From: Typhlomys cinereus
Taxonomy: Eukaryota > Chordata > Mammalia > Rodentia > Platacanthomyidae
Length of the DNA: 64,000 nucleotides
Assembly (NCBI GenBank): GCA_023101885.1
Contig: JALPQD010000413.1
Coordinates: 407,650-471,649 of the forward strand
Reading direction: 5' to 3'
Under the pieces are notes generated by a model that ran no database searches, had not been told where the DNA came from, and worked only from the letters and a program-made list of their open reading frames with translations. Below, piece after piece: positions 63,606 to 64,000 of this stretch (within the stretch, counting starts at the first letter, position 1; each line of letters begins with the position of its first letter). The position numbers and the translations under genes were made by a program.

Positions 63606-64000
63606 AAAAGACTTGCTAGAAATACTATCCTTGTATTGGGAAATCTGACCGCAGACCACTCCAGCAAAACCAGGCAGTTTGAAGTCTTACAGTAAGTACT
63701 GTCCCTTTGCTTTCAATTAAAAATAGGTCTGAGACTTCATGTTTTATACATCAGTTATTATTTCTAGGACACCAGGACAGAAGCTTCCTGGTGCTTCATC
63801 AGGAAGATAAGCATCCTCCTGTCTGAGGCTTTGAACTTGAAAGACAAACACAGGTTAGACCTAGGAAGAGCTGAACAGGAGTGGGGAAATGGTAGGGCCA
63901 AAAGCTGTCTGAAACACTGGGTTATTCAACAATTTTTTTTTTTTTTGCTTTTTAAATTTATTTTTGCCTAACAAAAATTGTAACTATTTATCATGTATAA
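63606..64000. other. unassigned sequence, no gene seen
   Basis: Poly(T) at 63932-63945 may be the reversed tail of a further element beginning near the window end. No coding frame. Confidence 0.4.

Overview
This is a stretch of rodent nuclear DNA in which I can support no protein-coding, tRNA or rRNA gene. The mix of repeats points to a mouse-like (myomorph) rodent: B1, B2/B3-like and B4 SINEs, ID-like elements, URR1-type hAT transposons, L1 3' ends of the Lx type, and many CA/CT microsatellites. The youngest SINE and the youngest L1 do not read like mouse or rat consensus, so a non-murine lineage is likely; the species cannot be fixed from this window. Open reading frames are short (longest 211 codons), on both strands, and mostly explained by repeats or low complexity. 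All family names are recalled by eye, not from a database run.

Layout. 1-7.5 kb: an old L1 piece, URR1 copies and two L1 3' UTRs in opposite orientation. 8.05-8.77 kb: a diverged GCAGGCATGTGT-like minisatellite. 9-15 kb: sparse repeats, with segments around 9.0-9.4 kb and 14.4-15.0 kb that look like conserved noncoding elements. 15-20 kb: URR1 copies, an old L1 3' end and a (TG)n tract. 20.08-20.73 kb: a striking tandem array of about 22 units of 29-31 bp, of which 18 carry an intact AP-1 site TGAGTCA. 21-24 kb: a 185 bp CT tract and an antisense fossil L1 opened by SINEs. 24-29 kb: Tigger-like, URR1, B3, B4 and a HAL1-like L1. 29.8-36.8 kb: dense LINE/SINE territory with a SINE nested inside an older SINE of the same family.

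36.8-45 kb: mostly unassigned DNA with B4/B3/SINE insertions, an L1 3' UTR lying inside an older repeat, and a possible conserved element at 39.7-40.2 kb. 45-51.7 kb: several fossil L1 copies in series, punctured by B1, B3 and ID. 51.8-52.2 kb: another conserved-looking block. 54.41-56.88 kb: the best preserved L1, 5' truncated, with likely target-site duplications and a 34 bp piece of its own ORF2 repeated inside its 3' UTR. 57-64 kb: URR1, B4 and MIR copies, a Tigger end, and a young SINE with an 18 bp target-site duplication.

No genes act together here. The reasonable reading is intergenic or intronic DNA. Any function would most likely lie in the conserved-looking noncoding blocks or, more speculatively, in the AP-1 site array. 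No CRISPR array, operon, phage, plasmid or retroviral gene was seen.
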